DNA of 64,000 nucleotides, from assembly GCA_023515745.1 (NCBI GenBank), contig JALECJ010000258.1, forward strand, positions 1,926,501 through 1,990,500. The letters run 5' to 3'. Within the stretch, counting starts at the first letter, position 1; every line of letters begins with the position of its first letter. The position numbers and the translations under genes are program-made. Source of the stretch: Amoeboaphelidium protococcarum (Eukaryota > Aphelidiomycota > Aphelidea). Below, piece after piece: positions 22,265-34,868 of the stretch. Below the pieces are notes generated by a model. It was not told where the DNA came from. It was given only the letters and a program-made list of their open reading frames with translations, and did not search any database.

Positions 22265-25200
22265 ATGGATACAAATCAGTGTATATTTATATATGAAAGA
22301 GACAGTGGAGATTACAATAGCGGAGATAGGTGCGAAGGTGATAAAGAAAATATATATTTCTGTAGTAAGCACTTATATAGAGATGAGGCAAAATATTTGC
22401 CATATTATGACAACAGCCTTGATGATATGGACGTTGAGGATGGAGATCCGTATAAAAATTATGCAGGATTCATGAGCCTGTACGACGTGAATAGATAAGG
22501 CTAACATAAGTTATCATAGATGGTATAATGCACCTTTTGTCACGCGTATATGTGGCCTGAAGAACGAATTACAAATTCTTCCAAAGCCCAACCGCTATTT
22601 CAACTATGATGCAGGCAAGGAAGATTATCTGATATACCGACATTTCCGCCATTGCCTAACTGCATTACTGATTTACTGCGAGACTAATCAGACATAGGTC
22701 GAAATTTTCGCACCAACATCAGAGGAATCAATAGCATGTTTTCGTTTGCATCTGTGAAAGCAAATTTTAATTAATAGCTTATTAACAGGTTCAACAATGG
22801 TAATCATGGGCCTTATAATGTGTAAATTCAAGGTGAAGTGTTCCATCTAATCAGTAATATTGGAGTCACGAACAACTACGCCGATATTTACTTACTTGAT
22901 CCTTAACAGCAGGTGAACAGAAGACAGCAATATAACTATGGACTACCTGAACTACATTTGCGATCAATTTAAGATTTCATCATTTAGCATAATCCATTGG
23001 CGCGTTTATACCAATAACAAGGATTGCAGCGTTAGTTACACCAAGAATAACAATTTCAGATAAGGCTACGAGAGAATGGTAACATCATCACACCAGCTGA
23101 TGAGGTTGCTTTACTAATAGAGAATGATGAAGCACCAAGAGATGTAGTTCTGAAACCTCATTACGTTATCAATAGATAACAACCATTTGAAATAATCTCT
23201 CAGTACAATGCAATGTATGACCCATTGGCCTATACTATTATGTTTCCTACTGGATTTCCTGGATATACGTTAGACTTGAGAGCTGGTGGGAAAAATGTCA
23301 CTGTGATGCAATACTACAGTTATTAGTTGATGATGCGACCTACAACTAAGGATTATTTCAGATTTAATAAGCTGCTTTAAATCTACTCTTTGGACCAGTA
23401 TTATAAGATGACATGCAACAGGCTGCGCTACCTAGAGGTAAATAATGAGGACATCATGCCATATAGAAATGAGGATTCACCAGAGATAATGTTGCCTTCA
23501 ACTTTTGTTGGGAGCCCACGATACATGCGCTAGAAGTATTTGGATGCAATGTCATTAGTCAGAAAATACAATAAACCGGACTATTTCATAACCATGACGT
23601 GTAATCCCAACTGGCCAGAAATCAAAGATAATCTTTTGCCAAGTTAGACTGCAGCTGATAGACCGGATATAGTTGATAGAGTTTTCGCTATGAAAATCGA
23701 GGCTTTGATGAAGATGTTAAAAGAAAAAAAGATTCTCGGCAAGCTTTGGGCGTAAACGCTTAGTATAGAATTTTAAAAGCGGGGACTGCCACATATGCAT
23801 ATGTTGGTATGGGTGGACAAGACCGACAAACCTCGAAACTCTGCAGACATTGAGCGTGTAATTAATGCTCAAGTTCCATCAGAAGAATTTCCAAATCTGA
23901 GAGCAAAAGTGTTGATGCATATGATCCACAGCCAATGCATAGATAATCCTAATGCTCAATGTATAATTAACGGAGAATGCTAACGAAATTTTCCGAAAGA
24001 CTTCTCTGCAAGTACTGTGGTTAATGATGATGGATATCCAGAGTATAAACGGACCAACCAACACCCTTTGAATCAGTATGTTGTTCCGTACAACGCGTAC
24101 TTGCTGCAAAAATTCGATTGTCATATTAATGTTGAATACTGTGCATCTATCAAAGCAGTAAAATATCTTTTCAAGTACGTCTTCAAAGGTAGAGATCATG
24201 CAGAAGCAGAAATATTCAGAGAGAATGAGATTTTAAAGTATATCAACAGCAAGTACGTGTCAGTATAAGAAGGCTTATGGAGATTATTTGGATTTGCAAT
24301 TACCAAACAATACCCTGCAGTAATTAAACTTGATCTACATTTGCCCGGAACAATTGAAGAATCAAGTTTATTGTCTTGGTTTAAGTACAACAGAGAACAT
24401 ACACCTAATGACCCATGTAGATCTCTGTCGTATATCAGCTTTATATCACAGTACACTTACAATGAGTCTAATAAGTAATGGACCAAAAGAATCAATTCTT
24501 CGAGAACACTAGCCAGAATGCCATTCATTTAGGTAACTGCAGGAGAGTTATATTATCTAAGATTACTACTACATTCTGTGGAAGGTGCGACGTCGTATGA
24601 AGATCTTAAAACCATAGATGGTGTTTAGCATCAATCCTTCAAAGATGCTGCTTATGCATTAGGACTACTAGCTGACTAGAATGAACAGTTTTTATGTCTG
24701 GCAGAAGCAGTTCAGGAGTGCATGCCAATTCAACTTCGTAAACTTTATTGTCACATGCTAGCCGGTACAAGCTTTATAAACTATTTTGATGCATGGGAGA
24801 CGTTTGCCGACTAACTCTGCCAAGATTACATCTACAAAGCTCAATCCAATCCCTTAATAAATCCTATGCAAGAAGGTCTTCATGACATCAAAGACCTTTT
24901 AGAAGCCGATAATAAACCCATTAAAAACTTTCCTCTATTAGATCTACTGCTAGATGATTAATACTGTCGAGCGGATAACTAATAAACTGCAGCTACATCC
25001 ATCCAAACCAACTAAGACACGATAGACATCCAAATAGCATCTTTAGCCCCCACTCAAAGAATGGCGTTTGACTAAGTAATTAGGTCCATTAGAGAACCTG
25101 AATATGGTAGCAAATGCTTTCTAATTTCTGGTTTAGCCGGCTACGGAAAAACTTACCTCTATGAGCTGATATCGAATTAAGTAACTGCACTTGGCCAAAG

Positions 25201-26386
25201 CGGAATCAATTTAGCAACAACTGGAATTGCATCGTTGAACTTGCCCAATGCTGCCACTGTACACAGTTTTTTTGGTCTAGATCTTGAATTACACGAATAG
25301 TCCATCTGCAAATAATCAGCTAAGAATAAGGAGAAAATGTTGAAATCATCATACATTTTAATCGATGAGGCAACTGCATTGTCAAAGCACGCTCTGGATG
25401 CAATAGATCGCCATATGAGATCTTTAGCTACATCGAGAAATGGATTGATGAAAGATAGACCGTTTGGAGGTAAACTCTTTATCTTGGGAGGAGATCCCCA
25501 TCAAACTTTAGTAGTAGTTCCTAATGCCAAAAAACCTGAGATCGTATTGAATTGCGTCATATATTCAAAGGTTTGGCGATTCTTCACTAAGTTCGCTTTA
25601 CGAGAAAATCACAGATAAGCTGGAGATCAGGAATACCGCACGTTTTGCAACCATATAGCAACAACTAACTCTGAAAACATAAGACTCCCACCACAAGTTG
25701 CTGTAGCGCGATCTCTCCAACAATTGGCAGATAATGTTTTTAATTGCAATGGTTAAATGCATTTCACTAACAGAATGATTCTGGCTCCTTTAAATGAAAC
25801 TGTGAATGAAATCAATGATTATGTTTTAGGTACAATCAATGCGAATGAAGTGGTGTATGAATCGTACGATACGGTAACTGGATGTAACGACCTGGAAATA
25901 AGTGCAGAATAATTGAGAAATTTCGATTTCAATGGCCTACCTTTAGCAGCATTAAAACTCAAAGTAGGTGCCTAAGTAATGCTAATGCGAAATTTATCCT
26001 TACAAGAAGGTTTGGTAAATGGAACTCTATTCCGCGTTCTAACTTTAGGCTAGCGCTATTTAAAACTATAGATCACTAATGGCCACCGGAAAGATGATAT
26101 AGTTTTCCTTCCAAGGATTACTATAACTTCCACCGAATTTGAAGAAGTTGAATTTCAAAGACATTAGTTTCCAGTGAAGCTAGCTTTCGCATTGACAATT
26201 AATAAATCTCAAGGACAAACTTTAGACAAAGTCGGACTATATTTACAGACTCAAGTATTCGCTCATGGCCAATTGTATGTTGCATTTACTCGCGTAAGAT
26301 CATCACAGGATATAATAGTCTATTCTGCAAGTGATACAATTCGTAATGTTGTGTACAATGATGTTATAGAACGCTTTTAACAGTGA
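22265..26386 (+). CDS. Helitron Rep/helicase transposase, interrupted by one TGA
   Basis: Rolling-circle transposase of 1373 codons. The N-terminal zinc-finger-like part has CTFCHAYMWPEER. The HUH site is GLPHMHMLVW (H510, H512) and the tyrosines lie in VKYLFKYVFKG (Y634, Y638). The C-terminal PIF1-like helicase has GLAGYGKT (from 956), YILIDEATALSK, LGGDPHQTL, and TINKSQGQTLDKVG with QLYVAFTRVR at the end. It stops at TGA 26384-26386. A single in-frame TGA at 22607-22609 (residue 115) falls where Helitron proteins usually have a Cys, after PLFQL and before CRQGR. It is probably a nonsense mutation, making this copy non-autonomous unless recoded or started downstream. Confidence 0.92.
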
Positions 26387-26438
26387 AAAAGAGGATAAAT
26401 AAAATTTGAAGAATCTTACGCAACAATTAAACTTCATC

Positions 26439-26465
26439 GGCGCGCGGAACGCGCGCCCACACTAG
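26439..26465 (+). repeat. Helitron 3' terminus: hairpin plus CTAG
   Basis: GGCGCGCG (26439-26446), loop GAA, and CGCGCGCC (26450-26457) form a perfect 8-bp stem. CACA and CTAG (26462-26465) follow, and the next base is T. A GC hairpin just before a CTRR end, followed by T, is the hallmark of canonical Helitron 3' ends. It lies 52 bp after the helicase stop. Confidence 0.8.
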
Positions 26466-26503
26466 TAGAAGTGTAATGATATTAATTGTTGCGGCTTAAA
26501 AAT

Positions 26504-26542
26504 AAGGCTATAAATAGAAATAACTAAAGTAAAAAATTACTA
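26504..26542 (-). repeat. Right inverted repeat (39 bp)
   Basis: Exact reverse complement of 20860-20898. It lies 38 bp beyond the Helitron CTAG end. The 25 bp on its inner side (ATATTAATTGTTGCGG...) are shared with the copy at 61952. Confidence 0.9.
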
Positions 26543-27261
26543 TAAGTGGCTGTGGCCAGCACATGCGCCAGTTTAAGATCCATGATTAGCTTGCCTGGAT
26601 GTAATAATAAAAGATATAAATATATAAAAATATAAAAACAAGGTTATTATAGACAGTGATTGTCGTCGAATTAGAGACAAGAATTCAGGAACAATTGATG
26701 CGAATCATTATGGTTCAATCAGAAGAGCGCCTGAATCCTATAACCATGTACACTCTAATGTTGAAACAATAAATAACTTAGCCAATAATAAGAATGGCCA
26801 CAGTGTAATAAAGATGTAAAGAAACAGTCATGTTGATATTTAATAAATAAAGGTTGCTTAGTCTGACCATACCTTGGAGAAACGTGCTGGAGATCCCTAA
26901 CCATTTCGTTGTGTCAATAAACTGCCTCCATAGCGTGTAACTTTTGTGCATTCTGTCGAACTTTCGCCAAGTCAGAAATGTAACATGATGTAACAACTGC
27001 AATTGGATAACTTTTAATTTTAGTCGTGTGATTTGACTAATGTGTAACTGAAACCGGATCCTGGCGTGAGATGCGTACACAGCGTCCAATCAAATATCTG
27101 ATCTGATACCTTGTGAATGTAACGTAACATATGAAAGCGTGGGAGTCATGCCTCTCGTGACAACTATAAGATCAAGATTTTCTCCCTTTATTCGTGTATA
27201 TCATCTAAGATTTTTTAAAATATTCATAGAGAATTTCACGATACATAATAAATCAATCTAA
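26543..27261. other. Intergenic region without supported gene
   Basis: These 719 bp lie between the mobile element and the calpain-like gene. A plus-strand frame of about 150 codons is open when TAA/TAG are read as Gln and ends in TGA near 27102, but it has no start context or family motif and could be chance. A minus-strand frame overlaps it. No repeat was recognised. Confidence 0.35.
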
Positions 27262-29163
27262 ATGAGTTCCATAGTCAAAGTATTGGTATAGTTAACCGCG
27301 CTGATGTCCTTCTTTGCTCAGTAAAAACTGACATGTTTAGCGTAGGCACCTTAAGGGCCGCTTACCAGGTCTTTACCTCCTACCAAAATTATGACTATAG
27401 CTCCTATTGAAACCAATTCGTTTTATGCGTCTGATTAAAATTCCTCTGTGGCAGGGTAGTATCAATGCTCTTCATTTATAACTGGTCTGAATAACGATTC
27501 TCTCCCGATATGTGCCGTCAATGGGTAAAGATTGACCTCTGTTGATCTCTCTTCCGTTATAGCGACTGCAGCTAAGGTAAAGATTGAGTCTACTGGTCTT
27601 ACTACATATTCATGTGGCGATGGATTCATCAGCAATTATCGCGTTAACAAGACTACTGACCAAATCAACAGCGTGTCCTGCATCAAGTCTCCTGATGGTC
27701 CCATGGTTGGTGACCATCCTGGTTTTAACGTGATCATTCCTGGCCAGAGCTGTCCATCTATCTGGTACGGAGAGGTTCAAAATTCTTCCGCCTCTGCTGT
27801 CTCCCAATTGCTTGTTAATTCAACGACTGGTGCAATTGCTTATGCCATGTGTGAAGTGCCTCCGACTCCGAAGCGGACTTACACCGATTATGACTGCTCC
27901 GGACGTGGTTTAATGACTGTAATATCTAACCAGACAAGTCCTTATTTCGAGTGCAATGGTATGGATATGAATTAACTGACGTACCAGTACGGTAGTAAAG
28001 TTATTCAATCGCGCTCTCAAGATTTAGACGGCCAGTCGCCTATTCATGCTCTATTTTGTCCTGGCGGATTAATCTCCAGTGTCTCTCTGAGCAGCATTGG
28101 TAATTACTCACAGGCAACCTGCATTGGCTCTGAACAGAATTCTTTACTCGTTAAAGATTCTTATAAAAGTTCAGTTGCTTCCGTTAGCTTAATGTCTTGC
28201 ACTGCATAAGATACATACGATTCAGGTGATGGAAAGTTCTGGGCAATTTCCAAAATTTTTATCAACGAGACTGGATCTGCGGTAGGAGCCCTGTGTGCTG
28301 AGATTGATCCTCAGAAGATTGCATTTCCTCCTATTGGTGATCTTCCAGATGTATCTGGTCCTATGCCAGAACTACCGGCAGACTCCAAGCAAGTCAATTA
28401 TGGTAGAACTCTCAGTACTAACTTATTCAACAAAGATTTGAAGGATATTGGAGATATCAATTAAGGAACCTGGGGAAGTTGTTGGTTTTTGGCTGGCATG
28501 GCAGCGGTGGCATATCGATGCCCTGCCGCGTTTACTGTTAAGCGTAAAGACAATTGGACACCGAGAGGGATGTGGAGTACTTGCGATGTGACCCTGTATG
28601 ATTAGCAGCTGTAGCCAAAAGTTTATAGCAAAAGCTGCAGCGGCTGGTATGATCATTTGAGTTCGCCTGATATTGGTTGGTATCCTAAATGGGCTGGTGT
28701 ATTTCTGACAGCTGCGGAAGAGCATTTCGTTCAAGAAGGCAAACATCTCAAACATGGTTCGTATGCTGAATATGGTTTACGTGCTCTGATCGGCTAAAAA
28801 TTTGGGTCTGTCAAGGTGAATAAAATCAATAATCTCGGGTAGATAGCCACCATAAGCGTCACAGCGTCTGGTACTTGCACTGCGGTTGTTGCCAGTACAT
28901 ACCCGGATAAAGCATTGGTGAAGAGTGTAAATTTGGTGCCTAATCACGTGTATGCATTATTGTACTAGAAAGATGGTATGATCGTGCTATCAAACCCCTG
29001 GGGAGCCACTAATTCTCCAGAAGTTAATGTTCCGGGCGTCTAAAGTATTGAAGGTAAAACAATCTTTGCTATCCCAGAAAGTTAGTTCAGAAGGTATTTT
29101 CATAATATCTAACTGGCGTGCTCTTATGCTTCTCCAGATCTAGAGATTTCGGGCTGTGGTTGA
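27262..29163 (+). CDS. Secreted calpain-like (C2) cysteine protease, copy 1
   Basis: A 633-residue protein with an N-terminal signal-like segment (VKVLVQLTALMSFFA) and a 350-residue Cys-containing N-terminal region with several N-glycosylation sequons. The C-terminal protease domain has QGTWGSCWFLAGMAAVA, with oxyanion Gln401 (encoded by TAA) and catalytic Cys407. His562 lies in PNHVYALLY and Asn578 in SNPWGATN. This is the calpain C-H-N triad, including the NPWG box. Calcium-binding calpain domains are absent. It starts at ATG 27262 and stops at TGA 29161-29163. A paralogue of identical length lies inverted at 48296-50197. Targets are unknown. Confidence 0.88.
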
Positions 29164-30606
29164 TTAATACATCAAGTGACTATGGTAATGATGAAAACAA
29201 TATATTAAATTTTTTTATATTTATTTAAGTCAACCGTAATACGATATCGCACACATTTAAATTTGTAATTAGGACTTTAGATTACCATGCGAATTTAGAT
29301 TACCACGCACACCGATCTCGTTCTGTGATACGCGCAGATACATATTTGATACGATGCTGGAGACCACTTGTTTCGATGTTGGAACAGAAAGTCGTAGTCA
29401 AATCAAACTCTATATAGCCAAATTTACAAATCTTTTCGCTCGATGAACTGTTATAGTGATTTAAACTTCATTCAGAATACCTAATTCATTACTTTATTTT
29501 AAATTTTAGACCGGTGTAATGCAATGTAGAAATATAATTTGCCTCGTAATATTCAATTAATAAGAGCCAGATATCATCCTAGATTTTTAAAAAACTGCTG
29601 ATATTACAATCTTATACGCGTTATTGAGTGAATGTCATGCTACGTCGCGCGAGCCGACCGACGCAGGGAAGCGATGGTCTAGCCTTTTTAAGGCCCAAAA
29701 ATAGACGCCGATTTAGTTTAAGCCACCTCAATGCATGCGATGATAATTCGTAGTGAACAAATCAGTGCAGGTATAGATTGGCAATATAGAGTAAGTTTAT
29801 ATATGTGGGTGGAAACGTCAAGTATGAAAGGAAAATGAAAAATTGATATATAGAATCTAGAATGAGCTGAGCATCCGCAAGGAGATCACCCGATGCAATA
29901 ATGTATTTCAACACACATCGTGATCCTATTGCGGATGATAAGACCATTCGAGATTCATATCATCACTGAGTAGCAATATCTTACTAATCAATGCAAAGAG
30001 ATTTTACACAAAGAATTGATGACTTGCAGTAGTAATCATCATCATCATCATCATTCAGAAGTTTATCGTCTTTGTGTTTGTTGTCAAAGAAGAGAAATGA
30101 CGAATGCACGAAAAAGGGGCGAATCCCTAGCGATGATTAAAGGTCCGCGAGATTCAAGGTAGCGTCTAAAAATAAGTCTCCTGGCAACCGAAAATTCATT
30201 TCCACGATAACGAGCTTTGTCATCGTATATATGTTTGAGTTTGAATCAACGCGCCGACTTTTAGAATGCAGTTTTATTTACAAAGATGAATTTTGTTGTT
30301 CTTGATTCTACTGTACTTTGTAGCAGAGCGGAGAAGACATTCATTAATGACAATTTCAATCATAAAAGTTTTGCGATCCAGCCATCACATCAGACAGGTT
30401 TTGGTCATCAAACCGGAAGCTAATTACTGTAATCAGTACAGCTGTTGCTGATGACAGTGTCTGATTTCGAAAGACGCGTCATGTTGAAAGTATTGATGAG
30501 AACAGCTCAGGTAGCGCCTTGCACAAAAACTCAATTTCACAAAACGAATTAACTATCTATCACGGTACTATATAAAAATTGCATTTAAAGTAATAAAACG
30601 GCATCA
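29164..30606. other. Long intergenic region (1.44 kb)
   Basis: AT-rich sequence between the calpain-like gene and SAP18. A short TCA/ATC microsatellite lies at about 30037-30055 and two ACGCGT hexamers at about 29618 and 30474. No protein or RNA gene could be supported on either strand. Confidence 0.4.
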
Positions 30607-31035
30607 TCATTATTATGACAGAGTAGATATAGCAGAAACTTCGATAAAATCCCCAACATTATAACGCACATCTTTGAGCGTAGCCAGAAATGCAGGACAA
30701 TCAAACTCAGCTCTCCTCTGAGATTGAAGCACTCCTTTGGCAATCACCCGTGAAACAAAATTATCATCTTTATGATTGTAATACACAACATTAACGGTAA
30801 TTTTTCTATTAGGCAGCTATAGAGCAGGATGTTAACACCTCAGTTACAGTAACAGTTAAGCAATCGTCGTTCTCCAATACGCATATACTTGAGATCCACT
30901 ACCTCCGTTTTCAGGTGACAACCGCAGTTAAGGTTGCGGAGGATATCTATGATAGCTTTTCTGCTATTATTCTGCCTCCAGCACTACACATTATACAAGA
31001 AAGGGGCAAACTACTTGGTCTTCGTCGACATTCAT
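30607..31035 (-). CDS. SAP18: SAP18-like Sin3/ASAP complex subunit
   Basis: Ubiquitin-like-fold protein of 142 residues, close to human SAP18 (153). It acts in the Sin3-HDAC and ASAP/PSAP splicing complexes. The conserved blocks are in order: VVCPFLVQCVV (SAP18 CPLLLRVF), QVYAYWRTTIAQLLLQLRCQ (LQIYTWMDATLKELTSLVKE), ITVNVVYYNHKDDNFVSRVI, then LKDVRYNVGDFIEVSAI (FQIGDYLDIAI). About a dozen in-frame TAA/TAG codons hide it under the standard code. It starts at ATG 31035 and stops at TGA 30607-30609. Its start lies 77 bp from the divergent zinc-finger gene. Confidence 0.85.
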
Positions 31036-31112
31036 GCTATCAATCGTCTTGATGGTATCACTCGAATCCTTCTTTCTCCCTCTCTCTTCAAATTAAACGC
31101 GAAACTGGAAAA

Positions 31113-31688
31113 ATGATAAAAACACCTCGATAATAATAGAAAGCATCACACGGAGGAGGATTGTAATCATCTATAAGAAGCCTGAAAGGGGACTGGTATT
31201 GCGGAGAATGTAACATGCACAATTTTGCAAGGCGGACAGATTGCTTTAGATGCCACGCTGTGAAAGACGATGCTGCTGATACTGTAACCGTGGAATAATA
31301 GTCTGGCGAATCCGGTGATGGTGCGTAAAAGTATTCTGATGGAAATGCCACCATTAATAATAAGTAGAAATACATTCTGCCACAAGGTGCCAAAATGAAG
31401 AGAGGCGATTGGTTTTGCTCAAAATCTGATTGTCGATATTTGAATTTCGCGTCCAGATCACATTGTAATCAGTGCGCCACGCCAAAGTCCCTGATGCCTG
31501 ATGAGTGGAAATGTGATTGCGGCTTCACTAATCTCAAGTTTCGCTCCACCTGTTTCCAGTGCTATGCTGACCGACCAGCTGATATCAGCGCGCCTGTGCC
31601 TAAAGAGGGTGAATGGATGTGTGAGTCTTGTAATTGCTTCAACTTTGCCAAGCGGAGTGAGTGTTTCGAATGTGGAAAAACCAAATGA
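31113..31688 (+). CDS. Protein with four RanBP2-type zinc fingers
   Basis: A 191-residue protein with four RanBP2/ZnF-type modules. They are GDWYCGECNMHNFARRTDC (then FRC), GDWFCSKSDCRYLNF, DEWKCDCGFTNLKFRSTC, and GEWMCESCNCFNFAKRSEC (then FECGK). Each has the W-x-C-x(1-4)-C-x10-C-x2-C layout with a central Asn/Phe. Such arrays usually bind single-stranded RNA (ZRANB2-like) or ubiquitin. A Gln/Ser/Gly linker separates the first finger from the other three. It starts at ATG 31113 and stops at TGA 31686-31688. The promoter is probably shared with SAP18. Confidence 0.85.
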
Positions 31689-31805
31689 ACTTTGATCATC
31701 GTTAGCTTGTCTTTTAGATTGATATCTTCTACCATGAAAGTGATTGATCTGCATGTAATAATTGAGACTTTATTCATCTGCTGAATATTAATATATTTTT
31801 ATTCT

Positions 31806-32924
<1,119 letters not shown>

Positions 32925-33256
32925 TAAATCGGTAGATGTTTTCAATAACTTGCTTTATAATAAAGTTCTAATTCAATTAAATTCAAAGAGAATCCCTTGC
33001 AGATGGAGATAAAACGGAACAACAAGTTTAAAAGGAAAGAAGCGCTTCCTCTTGTAAATTGTAAAGACGCGGCAGAAAGGAACATCATCAGTCATCAGGC
33101 GCGAAGTTAAACAGAACGAACCGGCGCTTCATTTACCACAATTAATGAAACTTGATGTTAAAGAATGTTGAATTAAAAGGGTAGTAAATGATATTATAGA
33201 TTGAAATTCCGGGTTTCCTTACTACAACTAAACTTCAACTTTTAGCAAAGCAGTCT
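32925..33256. other. Intergenic region without recognised feature
   Basis: These 332 bp lie upstream of the Vps74 gene and downstream of the VDE-like gene, both on the minus strand. No repeat or RNA was seen. Confidence 0.4.
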
Positions 33257-34216
33257 TCAAATATTGTGACAAGAAGAACCATAGGCCGGCTGACAGAACT
33301 AGTTCAGAGGTGGGTAGTATTCTGCAAGATCCATATCAACTAACACTTTCTTGAATCTCTATTCTAGCTTCGGCTCAATTTGAGTGCTTGGTTTGTTGGT
33401 GTACACTAGCGCGCCCTAATACTCTCCGCCAAAGCCAGATCCACAGTAGAAGTATACCATGTACTTCAACTTGGAATTGTCCAAAGGATCCAATTCATAG
33501 TCCAGAACGTAGTAATACTCTGTGACCTGCATACCAAATAGATCATATTAAGTCCATAAGGTGTTGTCATTAAACTACTTTAGTACATATGACGCGTTAC
33601 GCACATACTAGCCAGTGTTTACTTGATCGCCTAAGCTCTTGCCAGAGACCAAATAGTACAAATCAGTGGACCATACAGTTTGAGCACCAGTTTAAGTATT
33701 CTCAGTAGCGTTTGAGTAATCCAGGCGCTGACATGGGAAACAGTCGTAAATCTCATGAGATCCTCTGGCAACATACATTACACCAGTCTAAGCTAGAAGT
33801 TACCAGTCAAAATTCTTGACGCGTACATCGCGTCTATCCAACTTTTGAGGAGACGGACACTTTTACTCTGACCATGTCATTTCTGGAATACACTTGTTAC
33901 TCAGCATGCAGCCAGTGAAATCATTGAACTTCTCATTAGAGTACAAGAAGAAGCAGTTGGAAGTGCACTTTTGGTACGCGTCAACTCCCTAATCAGCTGG
34001 GCAGTCCTTCATACACTGACTGCACACTCTGCACTGACCATCAAGCATACATTGTGCCAATTTAAATCCACACTTGAAGAGCATACATCCAATCTTGGGA
34101 GTTGGTGCAACTGATGGTTCCTTACTCTGCAACACTGTCTGCGCGGAATTGATGTTGAATCCGCTAATACAGGTAGCTAGCACTATAAACAAAATTGTAA
34201 CACCAGCAGAGATCAT
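33257..34216 (-). CDS. Secreted violaxanthin de-epoxidase-like lipocalin protein
   Basis: A 319-residue protein. ATG 34216 opens a signal peptide (MISAGVTILFIVLATCISGF). A Cys-rich segment resembles the N-terminal VDE domain: CMLFKCGFKLAQCMLDGQC, CSQCMKDC, KCTSNC, GCMLSNKC. A lipocalin-like part follows, with NFDWQLLAQTGVMYVARG and YDCFPCQRL, where plant VDE has KWYIT and FDCQ. Later strands include QVTEYYYVLDYELDP and KYMVYFYCGSGFGGEY. It stops at TGA 33257-33259. In plants VDE acts on xanthophylls in the thylakoid lumen. Here the signal peptide suggests secretion, and the ligand is unknown. The family assignment is from the Cys pattern plus lipocalin blocks. Confidence 0.7.
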
Positions 34217-34868
34217 GGTAAATAATTGAGAGATGGGTGATAATAAGACAAAGGATTTGGTGCAAAAGTGTGGACAGTTATGCGCTAAATATATGACGTT
34301 AAGCAAGTGCAATTGTTGTGGGAACCGCTAAGGGGTACGATCGAAACGTCGCCCGCCTGCTTGATAATCATTTCAAACTGAACCGCGAGTTTATAACGAA
34401 GCTGGTCGTAATCGCGTAATCTCTGTGTCACTGAATGTCTTGGCCATTGTATGCACAATATGCTTTGCATATGACTCCTGGATAAATACAGTATGGCAGT
34501 GGTAGTGACTATAAGTTGAAACTACCAACATTATTAATTGAGTCTCGATTTAAAGCGAAACTTGAAGCCCGTCAGATACTGTAGACTGATCGAGCACCGA
34601 ATTAGAACGGGTTTTAGTGCAAGATGGTTGCCAATGTTAAACGTGAGTCTTCAAGGATATAATGCATGTTTATTTAAAGTGGACCTAATAATTTATTCAC
34701 CGTGACTCAGTACCAAAGTTGGTCAGTCAGGAGACGACTGAGTTGCAAATACGCTACTGTGTGATAAGGGGCGGGAAAAGGAGGAAAATCTCTGCTAGTA
34801 CGTCAGTCTAAAACCTTTACATATTGATATCTTCTGGTGTAAATATTCCACTTTGGCTTCACGAAAAT
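34217..34868. other. Divergent intergenic region
   Basis: These 652 bp lie between the VDE-like gene and the first tandem secreted paralogue. The paralogue frame is open back to ATG 34662, but the ATG at 34869 is favoured because it starts a good signal peptide. A short ATG exon-like piece followed by GTGAGT at 34643 is seen but cannot be linked to a gene. Confidence 0.35.

Larger units (their letters stand above)
20860..26542 (+). mobile_element. Inverted-repeat-flanked element carrying a Helitron (OB-like gene plus Rep-helicase)
   Basis: A 5683-bp segment bounded by perfect 39-bp inverted repeats (20860-20898 and 26504-26542). Each outer edge carries TA, which could be part of the repeat or a TA target duplication. 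Inside are an OB-fold-like gene, a Helitron RepHel gene and a canonical Helitron 3' end (GC hairpin then CTAG followed by T at 26466). Helitrons normally lack terminal inverted repeats, so this is either a Helitron nested in a TIR transposon or an unusual Helitron relative. A 64-bp relative of the right end recurs at 61952. Confidence 0.72.

Noticed and set aside
20860-26542. Long terminal repeat retrotransposon
   Set aside because: Ends are inverted rather than direct, and there is no reverse transcriptase, integrase or primer-binding site; the coding genes are Helitron type.
26640-27102. Open frame of about 150 codons after the mobile element
   Set aside because: Open only because TGA is the sole stop; no start context or motif, and overlapped by an equally long minus-strand frame.
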